Positions 45,466 through 56,167 are shown, counted from the stretch's first letter. The stretch is DNA of 64,000 nt from Pusillimonas sp. TS35 (GCF_009857885.1 NZ_WWER01000005.1:326269-390268), one strand, 5' to 3'. Numbers and translations: made by a program. Notes: generated by a model from the sequence alone, not told the origin.

Positions 45466-45471
45466 TATAAT
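45466..45471 (+). promoter_or_regulatory. Perfect -10 hexamer before hrpA
   Basis: TATAAT occurs once in the 72-base argA-hrpA gap, 28 bases before the chosen hrpA start. No good -35 is seen 16-18 bases upstream. If used, transcription would start near 45478 and exclude the ATGs at 45470 and 45473 as starts. Confidence 0.45.
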
Positions 45472-45499
45472 GATGGACTGTCCACCTAAAAGAAGTTTC

Positions 45500-48400
45500 A
45501 TGCAAGAGTCTGACAATTTGTCGGAAAACGCACACACGCGTAACAAATCCGAGGCGCACCGCCAGAAGCCGAGTGACGCCGGCGCAGGCCGCAACCATGG
45601 CGCGAAGGCATCGCCGTCCACAGAGGGCGGGCAAGCCCGCGATCCGCAGGCCGACAGGCCGCTGCCGCCGCTGGCCTATCCCGACGACCTTCCCGTCAGC
45701 GCCCGCCGTGCCGACATCGCGGCAGCGATCAAAGCCAGCCAAGTGATTATTGTGTCGGGCGAAACCGGCTCGGGCAAAACTACGCAGTTGCCCAAGATCT
45801 GCCTGGAGTTGGGGCGCGGGCGGCGCGGCATCATCGGCCATACACAGCCGCGCCGCCTGGCTGCAACGTCGGTGGCCAAGCGCATCGCACAAGAGCTGAA
45901 CACGGAGATCGGCGATTGGGTTGGCTACCAGATACGCTTTAGCGACCGCAGCGGCCCGGGCACGGCCATCAAGTTGATGACAGACGGCATTCTGCTTGCG
46001 GAGTCGCAGCGCGACCCCCTGCTGCGCCGTTATGACACCATCATCATCGACGAAGCGCATGAGCGCAGCCTGAACATCGATTTCCTGCTTGGCTTTCTCA
46101 AGCAGTTGTTGCCGCGCCGGCGCGACCTTAAGCTCATCATCACCTCGGCCACTATCGACGCCGCGCGATTTGCCGAGCATTTCGGCCAGCCCGGGCGCCC
46201 CGCGCCGGTGATCGAGGTGTCCGGGCGCCTGTATCCGGTAGAGCTGCGCTACCGGCCGGTGCTGCAGGATGACGCGGTCGATGACAAGGCCGCGACTGGC
46301 GTAAGCCGCGATGCAGGGCGCGACGAAGGCGGGCGCCGCGCGCACCTGGATGAAGAGCGTGATCTGATCGATGCAGTGGTAGACGCCGTGGGCGAATGCG
46401 CCCGCCATGGTCCGGGCGATGTGCTCGTCTTCCTGCCCGGTGAGCGCGAAATCCGCGAAACCGTCGAGGGCCTGCGCAAGAGCAGCCTCGCCGCCAGCGA
46501 GATCTTGCCGCTTTATGCGCGGCTGTCGCAGGCCGAGCAAGAGCGCATCTTCAAGCCCCAGGGCAATGTGCGTCGTATTGTGTTGGCCACCAACGTGGCC
46601 GAAACCTCGCTGACCGTACCCGGCATTCGCTATGTGGTGGACAGCGGGTTGGCACGCATCAAGCGCTATTCGTGGCGCAACAAGGTTGAGCAACTGCGCA
46701 TTGAGCCCATCAGCCAAGCGTCTGCCAACCAGCGGGCGGGGCGTTGTGGCCGTATCGGCCCTGGCGTCTGCATCCGTCTGTACAGCGAAGACGATTTCAA
46801 CAAGCGCGCGGCATTCACAGACCCCGAAGTGCTGCGTTCCTCGCTGGCATCGGTGATTCTGCGCATGAAGGCGCTGCGGCTGAACGACATCGAAAGCTTT
46901 CCCTTCGTTGACATGCCATCGGGGCGGGCCATTGCCGACGGTTATCACCTGCTGCAAGAGCTCGGTGCCATCGATGATGCCAACACGCTCACCGATACGG
47001 GGCGGGAGTTGGCACGCCTGCCTGTCGATCCACGCATCGCGCGCATGGTGCTGGCCGCCCGCGACCAGCAGTGCCTGGCCGAGATTCTGGTGATTGCATC
47101 CGCGCTATCGGTGCAGGATCCGCGCGACCGCCCCATGCAGGAGCGCGAAGCCTCGGAAGCCGCCCACGCCAAGTTCGCGGACGACAAATCCGAGTTCCTT
47201 TCCTATCTCAAGCTTTGGCGGTGGTACGGCGAGCAGGTCGAGCATCGAGCCTCGCAGCGCAAGCTGGCTGCGCTGCTGCGGCAAAACTTCCTCTCGCCCC
47301 TGCGTCTGCGCGAATGGCATGATGTGCATACCCAGCTCGCCGCATTGGTGGGCGAGCAGGGTTGGCGTGTCAACACTGTGGCGGCCACGTATGAGCAGAC
47401 ACATATGGCGCTGCTGGCCGGCCTGTTGGGCAATATCGGGCTTAAAAGCGAAGAGTCCGGCGCATATCAAGGCGCGCGCGGTATCAAGTTCCATATCCAT
47501 CCCGGCTCGCGGTTGGTAAAAAAAGCAGGCCGCTGGGTCGTGGCTGCGGAGCTGGTGGAAACAACACGCTTATATGCCCGTTGCGTTGCGGGCATTGATC
47601 CGGTTTGGCTCGAGCGGGCGGGCGGGCACCTGCTGCAGCGCAGTTGGTCCGACCCGCGCTGGGAAAAGAAGGCGGGGCAGGTCGTGGCCAACGAGCGTGC
47701 CACGCTGTATGGGCTGCCGGTGTATCACGGCCGGCGCGTGCATTTTGGCCGCATCGATCCGGCGCAGGCGCGCGATATCTTCATCCGCGAAGCGCTGGTG
47801 CCGGGCGAGGTCGATGCGAACCTCGCTTTTTTGCAGCACAACCGCAAGCTGATCGCCTCCATCGAAAAGCTGGAACACCAGACCCGTCGCCCCGACATCC
47901 TGGTGGACGATGCGCTCATCTACGCGTTCTACGACCAGAAGCTGCCCGAGGGCATCTTTCAGACCGCCACGCTCGAAAAATGGTTCAAGGGCCTGAACAA
48001 GCAGCAGGCCGCGGCCCTGATGCTCTCACGCGACGATCTGATGCGCCACGACGCTGCGGGGGTCACTACCGATGTCTTTCCCCGCGAGGTTGAATGGCAG
48101 GGGGTGCGCATGGGGCTGGATTATCACTTCGAGCCCGGCTCATTGCGCGACGGTGTAACGCTCACGGTGCCGCTGTTTGCGCTGAACCAGATCGACCCAT
48201 CGCGCTGCGAATGGCTGGTGCCCGGCATGCTCAAGGATAAGGTGCTTTTGCTGCTCAGGTCCTTGCCACAGAAGCTGCGCCGCCATTGCGTGCCATTGCC
48301 CGATTACGCTGCTGGTTTCTTCGAGCGTTGGTTCGAGCGCGCCCAAAATCCGTCGATGGGCCTGCTGGATGCGATCAGCGCCGATATGTGGGAGCAGGTA

Positions 48401-49453
48401 AAGGTGCGGCCCCAGCGCAGCGACTTCAAGCTCGAAACGCTGCCTGCCCATCTGTTCATGAACTTCAAAGTCGTGGATGAGCACGGGCGTATGCTCTCCG
48501 GCGGGCGCAACCTCGATCAACTCAAAGCCGAACATGGCCGCGAGGCGCAGGCATCGTTCCAGAAAGTTGCGGCGCGCGACGAGAACGTTGCACAGGCGCT
48601 GGCGCACGAGCAGCTGACGGCCTGGACGTTCGGGCCGCTGCCCGAAATCATGGAGATCAAGCGCAAGGGGCAGTCGTTTATTGGCTACCCGGCGCTGGTT
48701 GACAAGGGCAGCCACTGCGATCTGGACGTATTCGACGACCCGGCCCAGGCGCGCGAGCACCATCAGGCGGGCTTGCGCCGCCTGTTCCGTCTTGGCCTGC
48801 GTGACCAGGTAAAGTATCTGGAAAAAAACCTGCCCGACCTTACCCGCATGAGCATGCAGTACATCAGCCTGGGCACACAAGAGGAGCTTCGCGACCAGAT
48901 CATCGACTGTGCGCTCGAACGTGCTTGCTTGGCCGAGCCCTGGCCGGTGGATGCCGAGGGTTTTGAAACCCGACGTACCGAGGGCAAGGCAAGGCTGGGT
49001 CTGCTGGCGCAGGAGGTAGGGCGCCTGGCCGGCCAGATTCTGGCCGAATGGGCCGCGCTGCAGAAGAAGCTGCCCCAGGCGAAGACGCATGCCGCAGCCT
49101 ATGCTGACCTGCAGAAGCAGCAGGGACAATTGGTGGGTAAATGGTTTCTGCGCGACACGCCCTATGAACATCTGAGCCATTTTCCCCGCTATTTCAAGGC
49201 GGCCCAGGCGCGCATCGACAAACTGCGCGCGGACCCGGCCCGCGACGCCCGGCTGATGGCCGAGATGGCACCTCTGCTCACGCAGTATCAGCGCGCACTG
49301 TCCACGCTCAAGGGGGCGCGTGATACGCAGCTCGATACCTTCCGCTGGCTGCTGGAAGAGCTGCGCGTGGCGCTGTTCGCCCAGGAGCTTCGCACACCCA
49401 TGCCGGTTTCGGTGAAACGGTTGCAGAAAGCATGGGGCGCCATGCAGCGCTGA
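45500..49453 (+). CDS. hrpA: ATP-dependent RNA helicase HrpA
   Basis: A 1317-residue DEAH-box helicase, near the usual about 1300. After a polar, low-complexity first 60 residues come motif I SGETGSGKTTQLPK (about residue 88), motif II IIDEAHERSLN, motif III ITSATID and motif VI QRAGRCGRIGPG. A long C-terminal region characteristic of HrpA follows. It acts on mRNA and helps rescue stalled ribosomes. The start at 45500 follows AAAGAAG; ATGs at 45470 and 45473 overlap the -10 sequence. dnaE starts 15 bases after the stop. Confidence 0.95.
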   Translation: MQESDNLSENAHTRNKSEAHRQKPSDAGAGRNHGAKASPSTEGGQARDPQADRPLPPLAYPDDLPVSARRADIAAAIKASQVIIVSGETGSGKTTQLPKICLELGRGRRGIIGHTQPRRLAATSVAKRIAQELNTEIGDWVGYQIRFSDRSGPGTAIKLMTDGILLAESQRDPLLRRYDTIIIDEAHERSLNIDFLLGFLKQLLPRRRDLKLIITSATIDAARFAEHFGQPGRPAPVIEVSGRLYPVELRYRPVLQDDAVDDKAATGVSRDAGRDEGGRRAHLDEERDLIDAVVDAVGECARHGPGDVLVFLPGEREIRETVEGLRKSSLAASEILPLYARLSQAEQERIFKPQGNVRRIVLATNVAETSLTVPGIRYVVDSGLARIKRYSWRNKVEQLRIEPISQASANQRAGRCGRIGPGVCIRLYSEDDFNKRAAFTDPEVLRSSLASVILRMKALRLNDIESFPFVDMPSGRAIADGYHLLQELGAIDDANTLTDTGRELARLPVDPRIARMVLAARDQQCLAEILVIASALSVQDPRDRPMQEREASEAAHAKFADDKSEFLSYLKLWRWYGEQVEHRASQRKLAALLRQNFLSPLRLREWHDVHTQLAALVGEQGWRVNTVAATYEQTHMALLAGLLGNIGLKSEESGAYQGARGIKFHIHPGSRLVKKAGRWVVAAELVETTRLYARCVAGIDPVWLERAGGHLLQRSWSDPRWEKKAGQVVANERATLYGLPVYHGRRVHFGRIDPAQARDIFIREALVPGEVDANLAFLQHNRKLIASIEKLEHQTRRPDILVDDALIYAFYDQKLPEGIFQTATLEKWFKGLNKQQAAALMLSRDDLMRHDAAGVTTDVFPREVEWQGVRMGLDYHFEPGSLRDGVTLTVPLFALNQIDPSRCEWLVPGMLKDKVLLLLRSLPQKLRRHCVPLPDYAAGFFERWFERAQNPSMGLLDAISADMWEQVKVRPQRSDFKLETLPAHLFMNFKVVDEHGRMLSGGRNLDQLKAEHGREAQASFQKVAARDENVAQALAHEQLTAWTFGPLPEIMEIKRKGQSFIGYPALVDKGSHCDLDVFDDPAQAREHHQAGLRRLFRLGLRDQVKYLEKNLPDLTRMSMQYISLGTQEELRDQIIDCALERACLAEPWPVDAEGFETRRTEGKARLGLLAQEVGRLAGQILAEWAALQKKLPQAKTHAAAYADLQKQQGQLVGKWFLRDTPYEHLSHFPRYFKAAQARIDKLRADPARDARLMAEMAPLLTQYQRALSTLKGARDTQLDTFRWLLEELRVALFAQELRTPMPVSVKRLQKAWGAMQR

Positions 49454-49468
49454 CGGTACAATCTGCCC

Positions 49469-52400
49469 ATGACCGAAGCCGTTCTCGCCCCCTCATTCGT
49501 CCACTTGCGTGTCCATTCCGAATTTTCTGTGGTGGATGGCATAGGCCGCATCCCGGATCTCATCAAAAGGGCGGCGCAGTTCGGCCAGCCGGCCATGGCG
49601 CTCACCGACCTGAGCAACATCTTCGGCTTCATCAAGTTCTACAAGGGCGCGCGTGGAAAAGGGGTCAAGCCCATCTGCGGCTGCGATATCTGGCTCGAGA
49701 ACGAGCAAGATCGCGACAAACCCTATCGCCTATTGCTGCTGGCGCGCAATCACGCGGGCTATCTCGCGCTGTGCGATATTCTTACCAAAGCCTGGCTCGA
49801 CAACCAATACCGCGGCCGGGCCGAGGTCAAGCGCGCATGGCTGCAGGACCAGCCCGGGCTCATTGTTCTTTCGGGCGGGCGCGCTGGTGATGTCGGGCAA
49901 ATGCTCGAAGCAGGCAAAACGGCCGAGGCCGAGGCACTGGCCGCTGGCTGGGGGCGCCTGTTTCCCAACAGCTACTACATCGAACTGCAGCGCAGCGGCC
50001 ACGACGGCGACGAAGCCTATGTTCAGGCGGCGCTCAGGGTGGCGTCGCAGTTGGGGCTGCCGGTGGTGGCTACTCATCCGGTGCAGTTTCTCGACGAAGG
50101 TGATTTTCGCGCGCATGAGGCGCGCACCTGTATCGCCGAGGGCGAGCAGTTAGGCAATGCACGGCGCGCACGCCGCTTTACACGCGAACAATACTTGCTC
50201 AGCTCTGACGACATGGCGCGGCGCTTTGCAGATGTGCCGTCGGCGCTCGCCAATACCATCGAGATCGCCAAGCGCTGCAACCTGACCCTGGTGCTTGGCA
50301 AGCCGCAACTGCCCAACTTTCCCACACCAGACGGCATTTCGCTCGATGACTATCTCGCGCAACTCGCCGAAGAGGGTCTGGTCCGCCGCATGGCGCAGCT
50401 ATACCCGGACGAGGCCGAACGCATTGAAAAATACCCGCAGTATCTCGAACGCCTGCGCTGGGAATGCCAAACCATCATTTCCATGGGCTTTCCAGGTTAC
50501 TTCCTGATCGTGCAGGATTTCATCAACTGGGGCAAAAACAACGGCGTGCCGGTGGGGCCCGGGCGAGGGTCGGGCGCCGGCTCGCTGGTTGCCTATTCAT
50601 TGGGCATTACCGACCTTGACCCCATCCGCTACGATCTCCTGTTCGAACGCTTCCTGAATCCCGAGCGGGTGTCCATGCCCGACTTCGATATCGACTTCTG
50701 CCAGGACAACCGCGAACGTGTCATCGACTACGTCAAGCATAAGTACGGCAAAGAGGCCGTCAGCCAGATCGCTACGTTCGGTACGCTAGGCGCCAAGGCG
50801 GTCGTGCGCGACGTGGGCCGTGTGCTCGAAATGCCATATTCCCTGTGCGACGGCCTGTCCAAGCTTATTCCCTTCAATCCCGCCGATCCCTGGACGCTTG
50901 AGCGCACGCTCGCCGACGAGCCCGCCTTCAAAGAACGCTACGAGCAGGATGAAGAGGTGCGCGCGTTGGTCGACCTGGCACGGCCGCTTGAAGGCCTCAC
51001 GCGCAACATCGGCATGCACGCAGGCGGGGTGCTGATCGCGCCGGGCAAGCTAACGGATTTTTGCCCTCTGTACTGCCAGCCCGGCACCGACAGCAATGCC
51101 GTGTCGCAATACGATAAAGACGATGTCGAAGCAGTGGGCCTGGTCAAGTTCGATTTTCTCGGTCTGCGCAACCTCACCATCCTCGATTGGGCTGTGCGCT
51201 TCGTGCGTCAGTTCAACGAAAGCAAGCGCGATTTCGACATTATGGCGCTGCCGCTCGACGACGCGGCCACATACAGGCTGCTGAGCGAAGGCAATACCAC
51301 GGCGGTATTCCAGCTCGAATCGCGCGGCATGAAAGAGCTGCTCAAAAACCTGCGCCCCAGCTCCTTCGAAGACGTCATCGCCATGCTCGCGCTGTACCGC
51401 CCCGGTCCGCTCGAATCCGGCATGGTGCTCGACTTCGTCAATCGTAAACACGGCAAAGCCGAAGTCGATTATTTCCACCCCGACCTGGAATCCACGCTGC
51501 GCAGTACCTACGGCGTCATCGTGTACCAGGAGCAGGTGATGCTGATCTCGCAGATCATCGGCGGCTACACGTTGGGCGGCGCCGATCTGCTGCGCCGTGC
51601 CATGGGCAAGAAAAAGCCCGAAGAAATGGCCAAGCACCGCGCCTTGTTCGAAAAAGGCGCGGTTGAGAAGGGCTACGATGCCGATCTGGCGGTCAAGCTG
51701 TTCGACCTGATGGAGAAGTTCGCGGGCTATGGTTTCAACAAGAGCCACTCCGCCGCCTACGCGCTGATCGCTTACCAGACTGCCTGGCTCAAGGTCTATC
51801 ATCCCACCGAGTTCCTGGCAGGTACGCTGTCGTCCGACATGGACGACACCGACAAGGTGCAAACGTTCTGGAAAGACGCGTTGGCCAATGGCGTGCAGGT
51901 GCTGCCGCCCGATATCAACGCATCGGCCTATCGCTTCGAGCCGGTACAGGACGAATACACCGCACGCGGCGAGCCTCCACGCACCATGCGCTATGGCATG
52001 GGCGCGGTTAAGGGCACAGGGCAGAGTGCCGTCGAAGAAATCATTCGGGCGCGCGAAGAAGGCGGCCCCTACAGCAGCCTGTTTGACTTTTGCCGTCGTG
52101 TCGATCGCCATACTGTCAACCGCCGCACGATCGAGGCCCTGATTCGCGCGGGCGCCTTCGATTCGATCGAAGACAACCGCGCTGCGTTGCTGGCGTCGGT
52201 GGGCAGCGCCATCGAAGCAGCCGAACAGGCTGAGCGCAGCGCCAACCAGGTTTCGTTGTTCGCCGACGATGCCAATGACATCGTCGAAGCCGAACTAGCC
52301 AAAGTCGCCCCCTGGGACTTGCAGACCAAGCTCACGCAGGAAAAGACTGCACTGGGTTTCTATTTCAGCGGCCATCTGTTCGATGCCTGGCGCGACGAAG

Positions 52401-52957
52401 TGCGTCGTTTCGCACCCAAGCCGCTTGCCCGCCTGGAGCCGGCGCGCGGCCTGCAGTGGTTCGCTGGCGTGCTGTCCGCCGTGCGCGTCAAGATGACGCG
52501 GCGGGGAAAGATGCTGTACGCCACGCTGGACGATGGCTCGGCCCAGGTCGAGGTTGCTATTTTCAATGAACTGTACGAGCAGCACCGCGAACGCCTCAAG
52601 GAAGATCGCCTGGTCATTATCCAGGGCAAAGTCAGCAACGATGATTTCTCCGGCGGCCTGCGGGTATCCGCCGAGTCGGTCTTCGACCTTCAATTGGCGC
52701 GTGAAGCGCGAGCCCGCAGCTTGCGCATTACGCTCAATGGCAATGCTGATGCGGCGCGGCTCAGGCAGCTGCTCAACCCCTACAGGGCCGAGCCCGAGAA
52801 TGGCGTGCCCGGCGTACCGGTTGAAATCCGCCTGCAGCGAGATGTATTCAACTGCACAGTGCGGCTGGGTGAGGAGTGGCGCGTGCGCATGGCGGATGCG
52901 CTGCTTGAGCAGCTTTCTGGATGGGTGCAGCCCGATGATGTGGAGATCAACTACTGA
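49469..52957 (+). CDS. dnaE: DNA polymerase III alpha subunit
   Basis: A 1162-residue replicative polymerase of the DnaE1 type. The N-terminal PHP domain starts FVHLRVHSEFSVVDGIGRI. The catalytic Asp triad lies in MPDFDIDFCQDNRERVIDY and further upstream PGRGSGAGSLVAYSLGITD; FNKSHSAAYALIAYQ is the usual helix-hairpin entry. An OB-fold (ARGLQWFAGVLSAVRVKMTRRGK) comes near residue 990. No intein or split is seen. Its stop shares a base with the next gene (TGATG). Confidence 0.97.
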   Translation: MTEAVLAPSFVHLRVHSEFSVVDGIGRIPDLIKRAAQFGQPAMALTDLSNIFGFIKFYKGARGKGVKPICGCDIWLENEQDRDKPYRLLLLARNHAGYLALCDILTKAWLDNQYRGRAEVKRAWLQDQPGLIVLSGGRAGDVGQMLEAGKTAEAEALAAGWGRLFPNSYYIELQRSGHDGDEAYVQAALRVASQLGLPVVATHPVQFLDEGDFRAHEARTCIAEGEQLGNARRARRFTREQYLLSSDDMARRFADVPSALANTIEIAKRCNLTLVLGKPQLPNFPTPDGISLDDYLAQLAEEGLVRRMAQLYPDEAERIEKYPQYLERLRWECQTIISMGFPGYFLIVQDFINWGKNNGVPVGPGRGSGAGSLVAYSLGITDLDPIRYDLLFERFLNPERVSMPDFDIDFCQDNRERVIDYVKHKYGKEAVSQIATFGTLGAKAVVRDVGRVLEMPYSLCDGLSKLIPFNPADPWTLERTLADEPAFKERYEQDEEVRALVDLARPLEGLTRNIGMHAGGVLIAPGKLTDFCPLYCQPGTDSNAVSQYDKDDVEAVGLVKFDFLGLRNLTILDWAVRFVRQFNESKRDFDIMALPLDDAATYRLLSEGNTTAVFQLESRGMKELLKNLRPSSFEDVIAMLALYRPGPLESGMVLDFVNRKHGKAEVDYFHPDLESTLRSTYGVIVYQEQVMLISQIIGGYTLGGADLLRRAMGKKKPEEMAKHRALFEKGAVEKGYDADLAVKLFDLMEKFAGYGFNKSHSAAYALIAYQTAWLKVYHPTEFLAGTLSSDMDDTDKVQTFWKDALANGVQVLPPDINASAYRFEPVQDEYTARGEPPRTMRYGMGAVKGTGQSAVEEIIRAREEGGPYSSLFDFCRRVDRHTVNRRTIEALIRAGAFDSIEDNRAALLASVGSAIEAAEQAERSANQVSLFADDANDIVEAELAKVAPWDLQTKLTQEKTALGFYFSGHLFDAWRDEVRRFAPKPLARLEPARGLQWFAGVLSAVRVKMTRRGKMLYATLDDGSAQVEVAIFNELYEQHRERLKEDRLVIIQGKVSNDDFSGGLRVSAESVFDLQLAREARARSLRITLNGNADAARLRQLLNPYRAEPENGVPGVPVEIRLQRDVFNCTVRLGEEWRVRMADALLEQLSGWVQPDDVEINY

Positions 52958-54060
52958 TGCGGCCGTTGCGCATTCTTCACGCCGAAGCTGCAACAGGTAT
53001 GGGCGGGCAGGAGCAATACATCCTGCGCATGCTCAACGCCATGCGCAAGCGCGGTCATCACCTCGAGCTGGTTTGTCAGCCGCATGCGCAGCTCGTGCCG
53101 CGCGCCCGCGACGACGGTTTTACCGTGCACACCATGCTCATGGATCCGCCTTTCCATTTTGTGCGCAGCATCTGGGCTATTCGCGGCATTCTGCGGCATG
53201 GGCAATTTGACGTACTCAACTGCCACAGTCGCCGTGATACCTTGGTGGCCGGCATTGCCGGGCGTCTGGCTGGCACGCCACTGATCGTGCGCACCCGCCA
53301 TTTGGCTCGCAAGGTGGGCTCGCTGCTTACCTACACGGTCATACCTCATTGCGTCACTGCTGCCAGCGACCATGTCAGCCAGATGTTGACCGCGCGCGGT
53401 GTGCCGCCTGATCGCGTCGCCACCGTTTATCCCGCTGTCGATCTGCAGCCCCGCCCCGCGCATTCCACCTTGCGTACAGAGCTCGGTTTGCGCGAGGACG
53501 ATATCATCGTCGGCTGTGTGGCGGTCATGCGCCTGCAAAAAGGGCACAAAGAACTGATCAATGCCATGGCTCCCGTCCTCAAAGACCGGCCGCGCGTGCA
53601 CTTGGTGCTGGTCGGCGGAGGCGCTGAGGTGGTCGTCGAGGGCGTGCGGGCGCAAGTGCGGGAACTCGGCCTGGAGGGCAAGATTCACTTCATGGGCATG
53701 CGTCGCGACGTACCCAATCTGCTAGAAGGCTTTGATATCTTTGCCTTGGCCACACGTGTCGAGGCATCCGGCACTGCGTTTGTGGAAGCGGGCGCTGCAG
53801 GCTTGCCAGTCGTGGGCACCCGAGTGGGCGGTGTGCCCGAGATGGTGCGCGATGGGGAAACCGGTATTCTGGTGCCGCTCGATGATCAACCGGCACTGAC
53901 CAGCGCACTGTTGCGTCTAGTCGACAATCCTGCGCTGCGTGCAGCCATGGGGCGGGCGGGGTTGGCGTATTGCCGCGAAGGAGACAACTTCGGTCCGGAC
54001 AAGATGGCGGAGCGGGCGGAAACCTGCTATTTGCGCTGGCTTGGGCGCACGCCAGGGTAG
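52957..54060 (+). CDS. GT4-family glycosyltransferase, probably LPS core
   Basis: A 367-residue GT-B glycosyltransferase. The N-terminal Gly-rich stretch (EAATGMGGQEQYILRML) and the C-terminal donor-binding segment VEASGTAFVEAGAAGLPVVG with its E-x7-E pattern place it in family GT4. It is translationally linked to dnaE by a TGATG overlap, yet its function belongs with the LPS genes downstream. From memory, Bordetella has a similar cluster of glycosyltransferases and a deacetylase for the lipopolysaccharide core. The donor and acceptor are unknown. Confidence 0.85.
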   Translation: MRPLRILHAEAATGMGGQEQYILRMLNAMRKRGHHLELVCQPHAQLVPRARDDGFTVHTMLMDPPFHFVRSIWAIRGILRHGQFDVLNCHSRRDTLVAGIAGRLAGTPLIVRTRHLARKVGSLLTYTVIPHCVTAASDHVSQMLTARGVPPDRVATVYPAVDLQPRPAHSTLRTELGLREDDIIVGCVAVMRLQKGHKELINAMAPVLKDRPRVHLVLVGGGAEVVVEGVRAQVRELGLEGKIHFMGMRRDVPNLLEGFDIFALATRVEASGTAFVEAGAAGLPVVGTRVGGVPEMVRDGETGILVPLDDQPALTSALLRLVDNPALRAAMGRAGLAYCREGDNFGPDKMAERAETCYLRWLGRTPG

Positions 54061-54179
54061 GCCGGCAAACTTGCCATATACAATTTCTCACGTGAGTCGC
54101 TATTCGGGCCCGGGGAGTACGTGCATTTTCAGCTTCCTGTAACCTAGTAAGAAATTGATACGGCTGGTATTCTGCCGAC

Positions 54180-55325
54180 ATGAAGATACTGGTTACTAAT
54201 TCGCACAATTTGAACGGCGGCGGTCACGTCACGTATATCAAGACCTTGTTGGAAGGGCTATCGGCCCACCACGACATGGCCGTCGCTACGCCCGCCACCA
54301 GTCGCTTGTACGCTCAGGCGTCCGAGGTGCCGGGTGTCAAGGTGCATGCCCAGATGTTCACTACCCGTGCATCGTCCACCCTGCGCGAGGTCTTCGCGCT
54401 GCGCCGTCTTATTCAGCGCGAGCGCTTCGATGTCATCCACGTGAACGGCCCGGGCGATCACCGGCATGCCATGCTGGCCACGCTGGGCATGCGGCGCCGG
54501 CCAGCCATTGTCTGGACCAAGCACAATACTCGCGAGGTCGGCAGCTTTGGCAATCGGGTGCGCGCCGGTTTCGGCACGGACGCCTGTATCGCCGTAAGTG
54601 ATTATGTCGCTGATATGCTGCAGCGTTCTCCCTATGTTCGTAAGCCTGTATTTACCGTACGGCACGGCATCGATATGCAGCGTTTTCCATCGATTTCATC
54701 CGCCGAGCGTGCCGCTGCACGCGCGCAGCTCCTCGGTGGCGATGATGAAGGCCTGCTGGTGTTGGGCAGCGTGGCCGGTACCGACACCGAAAAGGGCTGG
54801 ATCGACCTAGTTCGCGCGGTCGCGGGGCTCGAGCCAGCCCTGCGTACGCGTGTCCGCATTATCGTCGCGGGTGATCCGCCCTGCGCACAGCGCCGGGCTG
54901 CGGTGATGGCGGAAGGCATGTCCGCGCAGGTGGTTTTCCCGGGTCTGCTCCGAGACATCAGGCCGGTATTGGCCGCTTCAGATGCGGGTTTCGTCCTCTC
55001 CTATGCGGAATCCTCCTCGTATGCCTGCCTCGAAATGATGGCCTGTGGTTTGCCCCTGCTGGTGTCGGGAGTCGGTGGCCTGCCTGAGAACGTCCGTCAT
55101 GGACAGGAAGGCTGGGTTGTCCCGGTGGGCGATACCGCTGCAATTGCACAAGTGGTCTGCGAACTGGAGCAGGGCTCGGAGCGTGTCGCGCGTATGGGCA
55201 CTTGCGCCAGGGACCGCGTGGCACAGGCATTTGGGGCGCTGCGGGCATGCGAAGAAACCTCACAAATCTACCATAGCGCTCAAACGCGTAAACTTGCGGT
55301 TCCAAGACAGTATTCCGCAGGTTGA
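54180..55325 (+). CDS. GT4-family glycosyltransferase, probably LPS core
   Basis: A 381-residue GT-B enzyme starting MKILVTNSHNLNGGGHVTY. The C-terminal segment SYAESSSYACLEMMACGLPLL is the GT4 donor-binding motif. The 119-base gap before it shows no confident promoter and no ribosome site at the ATG. Two bases separate its stop from the deacetylase gene. Acting in the cytosol on lipid-linked core sugars is inferred from the cluster. Confidence 0.85.
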   Translation: MKILVTNSHNLNGGGHVTYIKTLLEGLSAHHDMAVATPATSRLYAQASEVPGVKVHAQMFTTRASSTLREVFALRRLIQRERFDVIHVNGPGDHRHAMLATLGMRRRPAIVWTKHNTREVGSFGNRVRAGFGTDACIAVSDYVADMLQRSPYVRKPVFTVRHGIDMQRFPSISSAERAAARAQLLGGDDEGLLVLGSVAGTDTEKGWIDLVRAVAGLEPALRTRVRIIVAGDPPCAQRRAAVMAEGMSAQVVFPGLLRDIRPVLAASDAGFVLSYAESSSYACLEMMACGLPLLVSGVGGLPENVRHGQEGWVVPVGDTAAIAQVVCELEQGSERVARMGTCARDRVAQAFGALRACEETSQIYHSAQTRKLAVPRQYSAG

Positions 55326-55327
55326 CA

Positions 55328-56167
55328 ATGAACCGTTTTCGCACCGTGCCGGTGCTGATGTATCACCATGTATCCCCTACGCCCGGCATGCTCAACGTAT
55401 CCCTTGAGCATTTCGAAGATCAATTGCGCTGGCTCAGCCGGCATGGCTACCGCTCGCTGAGCAGTGCCGAGTTTGCGCGCCATCTGGCCGGCGAGGCGGC
55501 GCCTCGCAAGGCGGTCCTCATCACCTTCGACGACGGCTACCTGGATAACTGGGTGTACGCATACCCACTGCTCAAGCAGTATGGCTTTTCGGCTATGCTG
55601 TTTCTGGTTACCGCCTGGGCCGGCGATGGCCCGTTGCGGCCGCACCTGGGCCAGGCCAGCCTGCCCGAAACACCGGATCATCGCGACTGCGAGGCGCGCA
55701 TTGCCGAAGGCCGTGCGGACGAAGTCATCGTCCGCTGGAGCGAGGCTCAGGCCATGCAGGATGATGGCGTGTTCGAGATCCACAGCCATACAGACACTCA
55801 CACCCGTTGGGACAAAACCGACCCGGCGCACAAGAACACCCATATGGCTCGCGAACTGCAGCATGCCCGCGACACCCTGCGCGGGCGGCTGGGCAGCGTG
55901 TCGGACCATCATTGCTGGCCGCAGGGCTATTACGATGCCGAATATATCGACCTCGCGCATGCCGTCGGCTTCAGGCATCTGTACACAACCATGGCATTCG
56001 GGTCCAACCGCCCGGGCTCGGATCCTGCCCACATATCGCGCTTTGCTGTGCGCAATACCACGGGTCGATCGGTGGGGCGGCGCATCTGGGTCGCGGCTCA
56101 TCCCTTGATCGGGCCCATCTTCAACCGCTTCAAACTGCTCAAACGCAAGCTGCGCCGCAAGCCATGA
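55328..56167 (+). CDS. Polysaccharide deacetylase (CE4 family)
   Basis: A 279-residue NodB-like deacetylase. Motif 1 TFDDGYLDN (about residues 67-75, with the metal and catalytic Asp) and motif 2 HSHTDTH (about 141-147, metal His) are clear. The earlier VLMYHHV is also typical. The ATG at 55328 is preferred over a TTG two codons upstream. Within this cluster it probably removes an acetyl group from an N-acetylhexosamine to leave a free amine on the LPS core, as proposed for Bordetella. No signal peptide is seen, so it appears cytosolic. Confidence 0.88.
   Translation: MNRFRTVPVLMYHHVSPTPGMLNVSLEHFEDQLRWLSRHGYRSLSSAEFARHLAGEAAPRKAVLITFDDGYLDNWVYAYPLLKQYGFSAMLFLVTAWAGDGPLRPHLGQASLPETPDHRDCEARIAEGRADEVIVRWSEAQAMQDDGVFEIHSHTDTHTRWDKTDPAHKNTHMARELQHARDTLRGRLGSVSDHHCWPQGYYDAEYIDLAHAVGFRHLYTTMAFGSNRPGSDPAHISRFAVRNTTGRSVGRRIWVAAHPLIGPIFNRFKLLKRKLRRKP

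Noticed and set aside
44066..46957. A 963-residue protein read through argA
   Set aside because: Residues before the ATG at 45427 are antisense to hrpA and have no family resemblance.
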